Positions 10,514 through 20,650 of a DNA stretch of 64,000 nucleotides are shown here, in pieces (positions within the stretch are counted from its first letter, which is position 1; every line of letters begins with the position of its first letter). The translations under genes and the position numbers were made by a program. Origin of the DNA: Hexactinellida sp. DTS-2022 (Eukaryota; Porifera; Hexactinellida). Where the stretch lies: positions 3,720,001 to 3,784,000 of the forward strand of contig JAPNXP010000006.1 in assembly GCA_028753945.1 (NCBI GenBank), read 5' to 3'. Below the pieces are notes generated by a model, which saw only the letters and a program-made list of their open reading frames with translations, ran no database searches and had not been told where the DNA came from.

Positions 10514-12055
10514 TTAATTTGAATCAACAATACTCTTCTCTTCCTTAATAGAAATAAAATCTTTGTATTCAGATTTGGTTTCAAATTCAAATTCCTGTGC
10601 CCATTCTGGTAACCTGGTTCGAAATTCCCAATCAGAACTCTTGTATGACAACGCATGTAGGAACATAGACATCTGAGGAATGTTTTTAAGGGCAGTACAG
10701 TCAATACACATAGGGTCTATATTAGGATTGAGTTTAGTATAAATAGCTTGAAGTTCAGTTTGAGTTAAATTAACTCCACCATAATCTAATGGATGTTGCA
10801 TTATGTAATCATCTGGTATTTTAGACTTTATCATCTCAACTGGAATTATTTCTTTATCACAAGAAGATTTGTCATCACACGAATCTGCTTCGTTGAAACA
10901 CTGTTCAGAACTATTTTCCTGTTTTACAATCTCTTTTAGGAATAGCTTTAACATTTCATCTACTTTCTCTGGAGGAATTGGTTTACTTTTCCCATACTTT
11001 GGAAGTTCCCAAGCTGGGTGATTGTAAATGGGATCGTTTACAATAGGAAAACCTAAATGTTGTAGATGTACACGAATTTGATGCATTCGACCTGTTTTAG
11101 GTTGGCACTTTACTAAACTACGCTCGCCATTGAATGATAAAAGTTCAAAAATTGTTTCAGAAGGTTTGCCTTCATCTTGATCGCAAGTAATTTGGCAAAC
11201 ACCTATATTATGTGATACACATTTAATCGGCTCATTCACTACAACTGATTCCGGAAATTTCCCATTAACAAGACACACGTATTCTTTCGAAATTTCTCTT
11301 TTCTGCATGAGTTTGTTTAACTGACGTGACCTTTTCTTGTTTCGCGCGAAAATCATTATCCCACTCGTAAGCCGATCTAATCTATGTACACTATATACAT
11401 CTTCAAATCCGTACTTTATATGCAGTAGATTGACTAGAGTGTTGAAGTGAAACCTACCTGATGGGTGAACAGGAATAGAAGAAGGTTTATTGATAACAAA
11501 CATGTTTTCATCTTGGTACAAGATGTCAATGGGTGTATTCATTACAGGCGGCTCGTGACGATGAACTAAATGCGAGATTATATCACCATTTATCACTTTT
11601 TCATCAAAGTTGGTTATTTTTTTACCGTTCAATTTAAGTCTACCATTACCAATGGCTTTTGCATAGTATTCATAAGGACGGCTAGAAAATTCAGTACAAG
11701 TTACATCAATTATGGATCTACCGAACCAACGAGCTTTTGCATTTGAGCGAAAATTGAAAAAATATGGTTTTATAAATTGGAGATTGTGTTCAACATGAAA
11801 ATGGCATTTATCGAAATAATCTTCATCAGATGGTTTAAACTTCTTTTTGCCACGTATGTCTCTATCAGGATGTTCTCTGGCTTTTCTATAAGGTTTAGAT
11901 TTTGGCTCAGAATCGGTATTAATATCAGTATTTTGTTCATCGATATTGGATGCCATTAAGTTAAATGTAGAATGAATGTGAACTCTATTAAAGGAATATA
12001 CTTGATAAGTTGATAAGCGATAGAAGAGATAATTCAGTGAGAACACTCTCTTCAT
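10514..12055 (-). CDS. RPUSD2: RluA-family pseudouridine synthase, RPUSD2-like
   Basis: 513 residues, single exon. The core is an RluA-type pseudouridine synthase. The catalytic aspartate sits in the signature HRLDRLTSG (D227), followed by ARNKKRSRQLNKLMQKREISKEYVC and the GRMHQIRVHLQHLGFPIVNDPIY motif. An S4-like region (GNGRLKLNGKKITNFDEKVINGD, about 136-158) precedes the catalytic domain, as in RPUSD2. A basic N-terminus (MKRVFSLNYLFYRLSTYQ) could be a mitochondrial presequence; a second methionine at residue 34 (MASNIDEQN) would give a form without it. The enzyme isomerises uridine to pseudouridine in RNA. The acidic, cysteine-containing insert after DEMLKLFLKEI, about 390-420, is not a family feature I can name. 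Confidence 0.92.
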   Translation of the reverse strand: MKRVFSLNYLFYRLSTYQVYSFNRVHIHSTFNLMASNIDEQNTDINTDSEPKSKPYRKAREHPDRDIRGKKKFKPSDEDYFDKCHFHVEHNLQFIKPYFFNFRSNAKARWFGRSIIDVTCTEFSSRPYEYYAKAIGNGRLKLNGKKITNFDEKVINGDIISHLVHRHEPPVMNTPIDILYQDENMFVINKPSSIPVHPSGRFHFNTLVNLLHIKYGFEDVYSVHRLDRLTSGIMIFARNKKRSRQLNKLMQKREISKEYVCLVNGKFPESVVVNEPIKCVSHNIGVCQITCDQDEGKPSETIFELLSFNGERSLVKCQPKTGRMHQIRVHLQHLGFPIVNDPIYNHPAWELPKYGKSKPIPPEKVDEMLKLFLKEIVKQENSSEQCFNEADSCDDKSSCDKEIIPVEMIKSKIPDDYIMQHPLDYGGVNLTQTELQAIYTKLNPNIDPMCIDCTALKNIPQMSMFLHALSYKSSDWEFRTRLPEWAQEFEFETKSEYKDFISIKEEKSIVDSN

Positions 12056-12120
12056 AATACCTAAAAGTAACCGCTATACTAGTTAAAGGAACAACACTTT
12101 TCACAGTACAACTTTCGTAT

Positions 12121-12215
12121 ACAGTGAACTCTCGCTATAACGAAGTGCTCGGGAACTTTAAATCCCTTCGTTATATTCGGAAATTCTGTATACGCGGATA
12201 ATAACTGATGCAATT
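12121..12215. mobile_element. P2-family MITE fragment (TTATAACGAAG core)
   Basis: Starts ACAGTGAACTCTCGCTATAA and continues CGAAGTGCTCGGGA like the copies at 32212 and 51052. The right half and right terminal repeat are missing. It lies between RPUSD2 and ABCG 2, which are divergently transcribed, so it is inside their shared 445-bp upstream region. Confidence 0.65.
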
Positions 12216-12500
12216 AGAAAAAAAGTAGCAAATAAAATCTCTAATTTCTTTTACCAGTGAGTTGAGAATCACTATAGATAAAACTGCTTGTGACTGAAGT
12301 CATATATTTTCAACTCGCGTCAATCGATTAGATTTGATCAAAAGAGTGTGATAATTTAAAACCTTATAGCAAAGACATAGTGCATAAAATTACTGTTGAG
12401 TATAGAAAAGGTAACTTAATATCAAATACGAAACAATAGGCAATTATCTAAATTATTTGACCAAATTGATATAGTCAAGTTATAATAAAAATTAAATCAA

Positions 12501-14432
12501 ATGGCTATTAATGATCTTAATAGACAGTTATTGAGTCCAAATCATATTATTGTGAATGACGATGCATCAATTGAATTTGACCAAGAGGAAATAACAAGGT
12601 TGACATATCATCAGATTAGCTATTCTTGTCCGAAAATCGATTTGTTTGGAATAATTCGTATAAAGCAGAAACAGATTATCAAAAATGTAAGCGGGATTAT
12701 GTATCCAGGCCTTAACGCTATAATGGGACCGAGTGGGAGTGGGAAAACAACATTAATGGATATTCTAGCTGCGAGAAAAGATAAAAGTTATCTACAAGGT
12801 CAGGTGTTAATGAATGATAAGCCTCAGTCAAAGCAATTTAAGTGTATCACTGGTTACGTTATACAAGATGATTGTCTTATGGGTACATTAAGTGTTAGGG
12901 AAAATATCACATTTTCGGCCAATTTGAGGCTAAGAACTTCACTGTCAATGCGTGAGAAACGAGCAATGGTACAGGACGTTATTACTAAACTGGGATTAGT
13001 ATCGGTGGCAGACACACTAATTGGAACTGAATTAACACGCGGTGTATCGGGAGGAGAGCGTAAACGCACGCATATAGCTATGGAACTGATAATAAAGCCG
13101 TCAATACTGTTTCTTGACGAGCCTACTACTGGATTGGATGCTTTCACAGCTGTTAACTTAATGAAGATATTAAAAAAGATTGCCGAAGAAGGGAAAATAA
13201 TAATAATGGCCATACACCAACCACGATATGCTATATTCAACTTATTCGACAGCATAACGTTATTATCGCATGGACGCACGGTGTATCAAGGATCAACACG
13301 ACAGGCTGTGGAGTATTTCGCACATCAAGGATTCGAGTGTCCAGAGCGGGAAAACCCAGCTGATTTCTTCCTTGATTTAATCGCAGACGACGAACTGAAT
13401 TATTCAAAAAATATTTCTGCTAGCTGGCCGGATAGATTCCAGTTTTCAGAAACTCTCCAATTAATAGTCCAAACCAAACCGAAGAATACCATTAAGAAAA
13501 AGATAATATCCACAGTAACGTCAACTAATTATGCTACAAACGTATTCAGGCAGATGTATATCGTTGGGAAAAGGACAGTCAAAAATATGATTCGTTCACC
13601 CACAGAATTTCTCCTTCAAATCCTAATCAGTACGTTATTCTCTATTGTAATTGGCCTGATATATTTCCAGTTACAACTCAACCTTGCAGGGTTGCAAAAT
13701 AGGGCCGGAGCTATTTTCCTGATGGTAACCATACAAGTCTTTGCCAATCAATCCGCCATAATGGCATTTATGAAAGAAAAAGCACTTTTCATACACGAAA
13801 ACGCGAATGGCTATTATAGAGTATCCGCTTACTTTCTAGCGAACCTAATGATTGACCTTTTCCCGAAACGAATTGCTCCGATTCTCGTTGGAGGCACAAT
13901 TATGTATTTCATGACAGGATTTCAACGAGTAGTGTCGAAATACTGGATTTACATCCTCACTACATCTTTGACTACGATCGCTGCTTCTGGCTTTCCATTA
14001 TTATACGGAGCAATGGTGAATAGTTTCGCTGTAGCTAGTCTCCTAACAGCTGTGACATTCGTTACAATGATGATATTCGGCGGGCTTTTAGTCAACATAA
14101 CTACGCTGCCCACTTGGATACAATGGATACAGTATGTGAGTGTGTTTCGCTTGGCTATTATAACATTATCTATCAATGAACTTGAAGGACTTGTATTTTG
14201 TCCGGATGAACTTCGTCGAATTGGTAATGGAACATGTCCTCAGATTAATGATGGTATATTGAATAGAACAAGTAGTTTAGTAAAAACAGGAGAAACATTT
14301 TTAAAAGAACAGGGCATACCATATAGAAATGATTTCGATTTGTGGGCAGGCGCAATTGGTTTGTTTTGTTATACGTGTAGTTTGCTATTACTATCCTATG
14401 TCGTACTACGGATCATAAAGAAGGAGAAGTGA
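12501..14432 (+). CDS. ABCG: ABCG2-like half-transporter 2
   Basis: 643 residues, single exon. Walker A GPSGSGKTT at 76-84, IQDDCLMGTLSVREN after the Q-loop, signature VSGGERKR at 182-189, Walker B ILFLDE at 202-207, and the AIHQPRYAIFNLFDS switch region. The membrane half contains NLAGLQNRAGAIFLM, HENANGYYRVSAYF and FGGLLVNITTLPTWIQWIQY, the block that is ABCG2-specific in animals. The extracellular loop near the C-terminus has cysteines in CPDELRRIGNGTC. All catalytic residues are intact. The start codon follows an A-rich leader and gives an N-terminus similar in length to the other copies. It is divergent from RPUSD2 with 445 bp between start codons. Confidence 0.96.
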   Translation: MAINDLNRQLLSPNHIIVNDDASIEFDQEEITRLTYHQISYSCPKIDLFGIIRIKQKQIIKNVSGIMYPGLNAIMGPSGSGKTTLMDILAARKDKSYLQGQVLMNDKPQSKQFKCITGYVIQDDCLMGTLSVRENITFSANLRLRTSLSMREKRAMVQDVITKLGLVSVADTLIGTELTRGVSGGERKRTHIAMELIIKPSILFLDEPTTGLDAFTAVNLMKILKKIAEEGKIIIMAIHQPRYAIFNLFDSITLLSHGRTVYQGSTRQAVEYFAHQGFECPERENPADFFLDLIADDELNYSKNISASWPDRFQFSETLQLIVQTKPKNTIKKKIISTVTSTNYATNVFRQMYIVGKRTVKNMIRSPTEFLLQILISTLFSIVIGLIYFQLQLNLAGLQNRAGAIFLMVTIQVFANQSAIMAFMKEKALFIHENANGYYRVSAYFLANLMIDLFPKRIAPILVGGTIMYFMTGFQRVVSKYWIYILTTSLTTIAASGFPLLYGAMVNSFAVASLLTAVTFVTMMIFGGLLVNITTLPTWIQWIQYVSVFRLAIITLSINELEGLVFCPDELRRIGNGTCPQINDGILNRTSSLVKTGETFLKEQGIPYRNDFDLWAGAIGLFCYTCSLLLLSYVVLRIIKKEK

Positions 14433-14838
14433 GTCAAACTTCCTACTATGGATAATGTAAGTAATGAATATTTTAGAGAGAAACTTAATGGGTGATGCTT
14501 ACAGTAATTAATATTGTAACTATGTAGTATACGTATAATATATTTGTGCACGTTTCTGTGTTGATGAACTCGTTTATGTATTCACCTGTTATCAATAAAT
14601 ATTTCCACTAATTAATTAGTAATATTTGAAAGGTGTATAAAAGCATTAACTAGGTTAGATGCAGAAATTATATAACTCAAGAGGATTGCCCAACGAGTGT
14701 TGGTGCCACTATTTAGAATGATAACATAAGATGATATTTGCTGAAGTAATATAATACACCAGACAATATAGGTACGTGAACAATACGTGAACAATATTAA
14801 TTGATTTGCACGAGGAAATGCCTAACATCATTCTCGGG
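14433..14838 (+). other. Downstream region of ABCG 2 and upstream region of ABCG 3
   Basis: Contains a possible AATAAA signal (near 14590) for ABCG 2. From about 14640 it is homologous to 20390-20606 upstream of ABCG 4, showing that the promoter region was duplicated with the gene. Confidence 0.6.
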
Positions 14839-14847
14839 TATATAAAG
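14839..14847 (+). promoter_or_regulatory. TATA box of ABCG 3
   Basis: TATATAAAG within the block ctcgggtatataaagtaga, conserved at the same place before ABCG 4 while nearby sequence has diverged. It lies 36 bp before the shared MAEKLL start. A start site about 30 bp downstream would leave out the upstream ATG at 14856, which is also absent from the paralogue. Confidence 0.55.
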
Positions 14848-14882
14848 TAGAAATAATGTTAAAGACAAAACTCGTATTAAAA

Positions 14883-16814
14883 ATGGCAGAAAAGCTATTA
14901 GACCCAGGTACTAAAACAAATTATGGTACCGAGAAATCGGGAAAGAACGTTGCAACAAATGTCTGCGATAATTTCGAGAGGTTAACTTACCAACACGTGA
15001 CTTATGATATACCAACAGTCAATTTGTGCGGGGTTTACAAATTCAAACAGAAAAGGATTCTAACTGACGTCAGTGGAATAATGTACCCTGGATTGAACGC
15101 CATAATGGGACCGACTGGAAGTGGGAAAACTACATTGATGGATGTTTTGGCCGCGAGAAAGGTCAAAAGCAACATCAGAGGTCAGATATTGGTGAATGAA
15201 GAACCGCTGCCGTACTACTTCAAGTGTATAACGGGGTATGGTGTACAGGATGACTGTCTGGAAAAGGCATTGAGTGTCAGGGAGAATATTTTCTTTTCGG
15301 CCAACTTGAGATTACCCTTTTCAACCTCTCTAAGCACCAAACGAGCTAGGGTACAGAATGCAATTGAAAAATTGGGCCTGACAAGTGTTGCTGATCGAAG
15401 CATAGGAAATGCATTCCATTACAACATTTCAGGAGGCGAGCGGAAAAGAACAAATATCGCAATGGAACTAGTCATTTCTCCAAAAATACTTTTCCTCGAC
15501 GAGCCCACTACAGGATTGGATGCATACACAGCTGTTCAACTGATCCATCAATTGAAAGCGCTCAGTAATGAAGGCAAAATAATCATCACAGCGATTCATC
15601 AGCCACGCCACGCTATTTACAACCTATTCGATAGCATCACACTGCTGTCTAAGGGTCGTACTGTTTATCACGGAGAAGCGAAGCAAGCCCTCAACTACCT
15701 AGCCAAATTAGGCTACGATTGCCCTCATAGGGAAAACCCTGCAGATTTCTTTCTCGACGTAATAGCACAGGATGAAATAAGAATTGAAGCTACCCCACAT
15801 GATCATATGATTACTTGCTTAGCTGATCAATACGACCATTCTGATGTTAAAAAGACGATTGTAGGACAACTAAATAGAAGAGTTGAACAACATATTAATA
15901 GAGATGAGAATCGTGAGGAAACCCAAATAAACAGTGCGTACGCAACTAATATTATTTGGCAGATCCTAGTAGTTAGTCAAAGAACGTTGAAAAATCTAAT
16001 ACGAACGCCATTAGAGTTCTTTTTGCAACAGATTATAAATGTAGCTTACTCGTTGGTAATAGGAGGTCTGTACTGGCAGTTAGGATTGGATAGCAATGGT
16101 TTACAGAATAGGATTGGTGCTATTTTCCTTATCGTAATGAGTCAGATATTCGCTAATATATCAGGATTGAATACTTTTCATCATGGAAAAGTACTTTTTG
16201 TGCACGAAAATGCGAGTGGGTATTACCGAGTGTCGGCATATTTTTTTGCGAATTTACTTTTGGATCTTTTCCCGAAACGATTGATACCAGTTGCAGTAGG
16301 CGGTACCATATTATATTTCATGATAGGATTTCAAGTTCAGATCCGTAAATTCTTAATTTTTATTCTCACATTAATGTTGACAACAATTGCCGCTGCTGGA
16401 TTTCCTTTACTCTATGGTGCTTCAATGGATAATTTAGCGGTAGCAAATTTAATGACAGGACTTACCTTTGTGATGATGATGATATTCAGTGGTTTGCTGG
16501 TTAATATAACAACGCTACCAGAATGGATTCAATGGATACAGTATTCGAGTTTATTTCGCTTAGCTATTTCTACTTTGTCCATCAACGAGTTGTTAGAATT
16601 GGAATTCAACCAAACAGAAACAAAAGGAAGTGGGAAATGCGGCTCAAATGTAACGAATCTTACATTGTACGGCGAATGCTATCTACAACAACAAGGCATT
16701 CATTATGGTGAACCGTTTGATATATGGAGAGGTGTAGTTGGCCTGGCTGGGTTTGGCCTAATATTGTTGACACTCACCTACCTCGTATTACTTTGTATAA
16801 AGAAGGAAAAGTAG
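14883..16814 (+). CDS. ABCG: ABCG2-like half-transporter 3
   Basis: 643 residues from MAEKLLDPG, single exon. An in-frame ATG at 14856 would add nine residues, but the paralogue lacks it and the TATA position argues against it. Walker A GPTGSGKTT is at 76-84, signature ISGGERKR at 182-189, then ILFLDEPTTGLDA and ITAIHQPRHAIYNLFDS. The membrane part keeps NGLQNRIGAIFLIV, HENASGYYRVSAYFF and FSGLLVNITTLPEWIQW. It is nearly the same protein as ABCG 4. Differences cluster in the first membrane helices (for example LQQIINVAYSLVIGG against LVLIINVVFSLVVGG) and in GYGVQDD against GYVVQDD by the Q-loop, which may affect substrate or coupling. Both copies read through intact. Confidence 0.96.
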   Translation: MAEKLLDPGTKTNYGTEKSGKNVATNVCDNFERLTYQHVTYDIPTVNLCGVYKFKQKRILTDVSGIMYPGLNAIMGPTGSGKTTLMDVLAARKVKSNIRGQILVNEEPLPYYFKCITGYGVQDDCLEKALSVRENIFFSANLRLPFSTSLSTKRARVQNAIEKLGLTSVADRSIGNAFHYNISGGERKRTNIAMELVISPKILFLDEPTTGLDAYTAVQLIHQLKALSNEGKIIITAIHQPRHAIYNLFDSITLLSKGRTVYHGEAKQALNYLAKLGYDCPHRENPADFFLDVIAQDEIRIEATPHDHMITCLADQYDHSDVKKTIVGQLNRRVEQHINRDENREETQINSAYATNIIWQILVVSQRTLKNLIRTPLEFFLQQIINVAYSLVIGGLYWQLGLDSNGLQNRIGAIFLIVMSQIFANISGLNTFHHGKVLFVHENASGYYRVSAYFFANLLLDLFPKRLIPVAVGGTILYFMIGFQVQIRKFLIFILTLMLTTIAAAGFPLLYGASMDNLAVANLMTGLTFVMMMIFSGLLVNITTLPEWIQWIQYSSLFRLAISTLSINELLELEFNQTETKGSGKCGSNVTNLTLYGECYLQQQGIHYGEPFDIWRGVVGLAGFGLILLTLTYLVLLCIKKEK

Positions 16815-17519
16815 GATTATAACTAACTCGTGTTTGAATGCTCTATTACATAGTTTATCATGTGTGTGCTATAAGAAGTTAAAATGTAGAGATCATAGTC
16901 TTAAATTACTAATATTAGAGTGAATTAGTTAATAGTTTAACAGTAGACATAAGCAGATTGCTTTCTTAGCAACTTAAATTAATATCTAAAACAATTTATT
17001 TTGATACAGTGGTGTTTTCCTAATTGCAATTGTTCTAATGGCAAGTCAGTTGGATCCCCATTTTTACATGGATACCTTAACCAATCGTATTAAAAGGCCT
17101 ACAGGTGTAACAAAAAATGTGAAAATGAGACAAAATTTAAGATTAGATTGGACAATTGACAAATTGAAAAGTTGTATTGTATTGTACCAATAGAGTAAAT
17201 TCCCGTTATAACGAAATACCCGCTTAGGTCAAGGTAAATTAATTAATTGTGTACCATCCGGATTTTTTCAGAAAATACGGACGGCCGACGGGATTGTATT
17301 TTATTTTATTTTTCATATCCATTAATATATAAATAACATTATCCACATAGCATTCTATACATAAGGCAAAGCCGCGCACTCAATTTTGGACCAGGGATTG
17401 GTTAGTATAGTCAACTAAATACTAGATGCAATTCAATTATTTCTTCGAAATAAGTGATCCAGGGTGCTTCTACTTATGTAATTGATTTTTATAAAGGTGG
17501 TCATGTACCAGACGATATT
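16815..17519. other. 3' flank of ABCG 3 and spacer
   Basis: The first 200 bp are homologous to 22580-22790 after ABCG 4, marking the duplication. A short P2-like relic (taaattcccgttataacgaa) lies at about 17189-17225. The rest is unassigned AT-rich DNA. Confidence 0.55.
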
Positions 17520-18900
17520 TGGAGGTACCACTTGGTCGAAATGACGTCACTGTATCGTGTAATAGGCAAAATATGCCAAAACTGTGAACGCAAGTAAAAT
17601 GTTCAATTTCGCTTTTTAAAACAAATCGCTCTGAATAACCCATCTAGGAGTCATTTTACACAAAATATCTTAGAATCAAATATGGAATGTTACCACATTC
17701 CTCTGTTGCCTTGGAAACGTGATTTCAATGCTTGAGGTCATATCTCGAGAATAAATATAGTTACAGCTTAGTCAATGAATCCATCTGATAGCCAGTCCTC
17801 AACTTCCTATTCAATTATAATACATTTCGATGCTCTATCTCCAACCAATTTTGCGCAAAATGTGTATAACCGTTTGAATGTATATTACAATAGCACAATT
17901 CTCAGAAAATAGGTGGAGATAGAGCATCGAAATCTATATCATTAAATCTTGATTGTTGTTTGTCTGTTTGTTTGTTTGTCCGGATTGTATTAAAGTGATG
18001 GGGGAATAGAAACCGCATTTATATATGAGATATAACTAAATTCCAAATGTTATAATGGGTAAACAAATGTTATAATAGGTAAACAAGTATGTTGAACCCG
18101 AATTTCGCGTTTATAAATTTGTAATATGAATATTTGTTGTTGTTGTTTACACAAATAGGTAAACAAATTAAAGAAAATTCAAAATCAACCTAGAAGTTTG
18201 CTTTCAACAGGTATTATAGGTAAACAAGTATGCTGAACACGAATTTCGCGTTTATAAATTTGTAATATGAATATTTTTTGTTTTTGTTTACACAAAATAG
18301 GTAAACAAATTAATGAAAATTCAAAATCAACTTAGAAGCAAGCTTTCACGCTCATTATAAGTATATAATTATGACAAATATTACTAACTATGTAATCAAT
18401 TGTTTAGTGAGGAGTAAGGCCGCGTAGCGGCCGTTAACTTGAGGTCCGTAGCACCGATCTGTCGCAAAGCGACCGAGACCTGAAGGGCTCGTGTATTATA
18501 ATTGAATAGGAAGTTGAAGACGGGCTATCAGATGGAATCATACACTATATATGCCTAGCTACAATATTCTGTGAAATAATAAGATAATTAGCACTTAATT
18601 CCTTATGAGGTAATGCACTCATTATCTCAAAGCTTATTGAAGTTAGGCCTAGAAAATATATAATCAATGAATAGGAAGTTACCTATTGCGGATAGATCAG
18701 TACTAGCCTAGTTTACATAAAATCGATAGTTTTTGAGTTATGGCTCATTTTCTTAAAATTGCATTTCCATGGCAACCGAGGAATGTGTCAACATTCCATT
18801 TATAATTTCGATATATTTCATTCAACTAGTTATGGACATCCTCATGTTCCAATTTTAAACATTTATAACGCGTCTAACTATGTTAAAAGCGGGCTATAAA
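17520..18900. mobile_element. Fold-back element X, interrupted by a Helitron-like insertion
   Basis: Long imperfect inverted arms. Words such as catctgatagcc, caacttcctattcaattata and atttcgatgctctatctcc at 17776-17842 recur inverted at 17912-17932 and 18492-18538. The arms continue outward (aggaatgtggtaacattcc type words near 17690 and 18780). A loop of about 70 bp lies between the inner arms. Outer limits are approximate. No coding capacity. Confidence 0.65.
17933..18491 (+). mobile_element. Helitron-like non-autonomous element 1
   Basis: 559 bp beginning TCTATATCATTAAATCTTG, a T-rich tgtttgtttgtttg stretch and tccggattgtattaaagtga, and ending with two short palindromes (ggccgcgtagcggcc, gtcgcaaagcgac) before GAAGGGCTCG. 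It splits the right arm of fold-back element X exactly between A and T. The left arm of X supplies the empty site. No target duplication and no Rep/helicase ORF. Confidence 0.8.
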
Positions 18901-19137
18901 AACACGATAATACCCACCAAAAATAGCGATTACGTAATCAAATGATGACATAGCTCAATTCTGAAGGGTGCTAGGTATACCTTGATACCATGTTCCTATA
19001 TAGTTATAGAACATTTATGAGGTCTATCACTACTAGTTATTTAGATAACGATAAATAACCTATTTATCAATAGCCTTCTTTAATCCATGGTCCAGTTTCA
19101 CAAAGTTGGTGCATAGGCCTTATATAACGTAGGTCAC

Positions 19138-20302
19138 GGATAACTTTAATTTTTTTCCTACTTCCTAATAATTTTATAATACGAATACTAAATAGGAATA
19201 TATTTCACACACCAAAGGGTAGTAAATTACAAAATGGCGACATTCTAAAAATTCTAAAAAATTCTAAAGCAACCACATGCTAAAATACAAGTAATATCCG
19301 AGTTACAATTTACTAGTTTCGTCCATAAATGCATAAATTGCTGATTTATATATACGAGCCCTTCGGTCTCGGTCGCTTTGCGACGGCTCGGCGATTCACG
19401 CCTTAATTGACGGACGCTGCGCGGCCTTACTACACCTTGAAACTAATCATTTAGAATTATGAATCTCTGTGGTGTATTAAATAAATTCCTCATAAAGTCC
19501 CTTCTATAAGAATGCCATACAATGTAGTAATTTATTTGGGAAATTCAAATACTCCCATTTTTAGCAATAAACTTCAGTAGTGCACAATAAGGATAGCTCG
19601 AATCTAAATAATACTAAAAGAAAAACATGCGATAGAATAGACAAATTATTGATTGACTAGATGAATTTATTTTCAATCATTCAAATTGCAGCCTCAGAAA
19701 ATATTTCTATTATGCAGTCTATTTTACTAATTGAATGAAGTATAGCTAATCCATACTAACAAACCCTCGAATTTAATTGGCCAACATATTTTGTCACCTT
19801 AAAATGTGAATATTTCTCTTCAAAAACCAATACAGTAGATCGTTGTCGCAGTACAAAATTACCCCTGTATACAAATTTTTAGCTTTCTGGGACTCGTAGT
19901 ATTTCCAATTAATTCTAGACAAACAGACACACACACACACACAACAAATTGCGCTTTTAATATATATAGATAGATAGATTCACTCTCATTATATAATAGA
20001 AAAATGTATAAAAGTATATAGCAAAATATCTTCATTTTATCGTCGTTATTTTAGACTCGAATTGTATAATTAGCATATTTGTGGTGTCATCATGAAATGG
20101 TGCCTAAACACTCAACCTCAAATCTCAGACTCTAAAAAGTGGGTCCATTGGACTCGCAATGGTTGATTACCCCATATATTATGCAAATTATGCCAATAGG
20201 AAGCATAGTTTAGCTTAGAATAAAATTACAAAACTGGACTCTTATTTTTTCTTATGATTCGGCAGCATGTGTAGCCGTATATATAGTAGGCCATGGCCCG
20301 TC
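19138..20302 (-). mobile_element. Element Y copy, interrupted by a second Helitron-like element
   Basis: Inverse complement of 40552-41130. Shared words include ccacatgctaaaatacaag, ttagactcgaattgtataat, ggttgattaccccatata and gattcggcagcatg. The terminus is GGCCATGGCCTACTATA on the other strand. Other copies lie at 40552-41367 and 44633-44975. Non-coding. Confidence 0.7.
19355..19978 (-). mobile_element. Helitron-like non-autonomous element 2
   Basis: 624 bp on the minus strand. 5' end TCTATCTATCTATATATATT, a (TG)n and tgtctgtttgt stretch, and 3' end with gtcgcaaagcgaccgagacc and GAAGGGCTCG. It is inserted between A and T of element Y. The uninterrupted Y at about 40870 (gaatgaatatatataaacc) is the empty site. 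Its left end resembles 23076. Confidence 0.8.
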
Positions 20303-20389
20303 ATATTACACCGTGTATATTGCTACAGCAACAGTTGATTGTAACAAAATACATTGTGTATGGTGGTTAACATCGGATTATATGAGTTT

Positions 20390-20650
20390 TTATAGATGCA
20401 ATAATTAACTAGGTTAGATGCACTAATTATATAACTCAGAGGTTTGTCCAAGCAGTGTAGACAGCACTATGTAGAATGATAACAGAAGATGATGTTTGTT
20501 GAAGTAATATAATACACCAAGACAATATAGGCACGCGAACAATACGTGAACAATATTAATTGATTTGCACGAGATTCAAAGGGTAAATGCCTACATCATT
20601 CTCGGGTATATAAAGTAGAAAATATTGTTAAGTACAACTTTGTATATTAA
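20390..20650 (+). repeat. Duplicated promoter region of ABCG 4, with TATA box at 20607-20615
   Basis: Homologous to about 14630-14882. It contains aatacgtgaacaatattaat and the ctcgggtatataaagtaga core, with TATATAAAG at 20607-20615, 36 bp before the ATG at 20651. Conservation supports a shared core promoter. Confidence 0.6.

Noticed and set aside
14856-14882. Upstream ATG of ABCG 3 as the true start
   Set aside because: Not present in the paralogue and placed about where transcription would begin after the conserved TATA box.
16523-16711. Small ORF repeated at 22288-22476
   Set aside because: Out-of-frame shadow inside the duplicated ABCG membrane domain.
18413-18491. Possible tRNA or structured RNA because of GC-rich palindromes
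   Set aside because: The palindromes are the 3' end of a Helitron-like element and recur inverted at 19355-19434; no tRNA A or B box.
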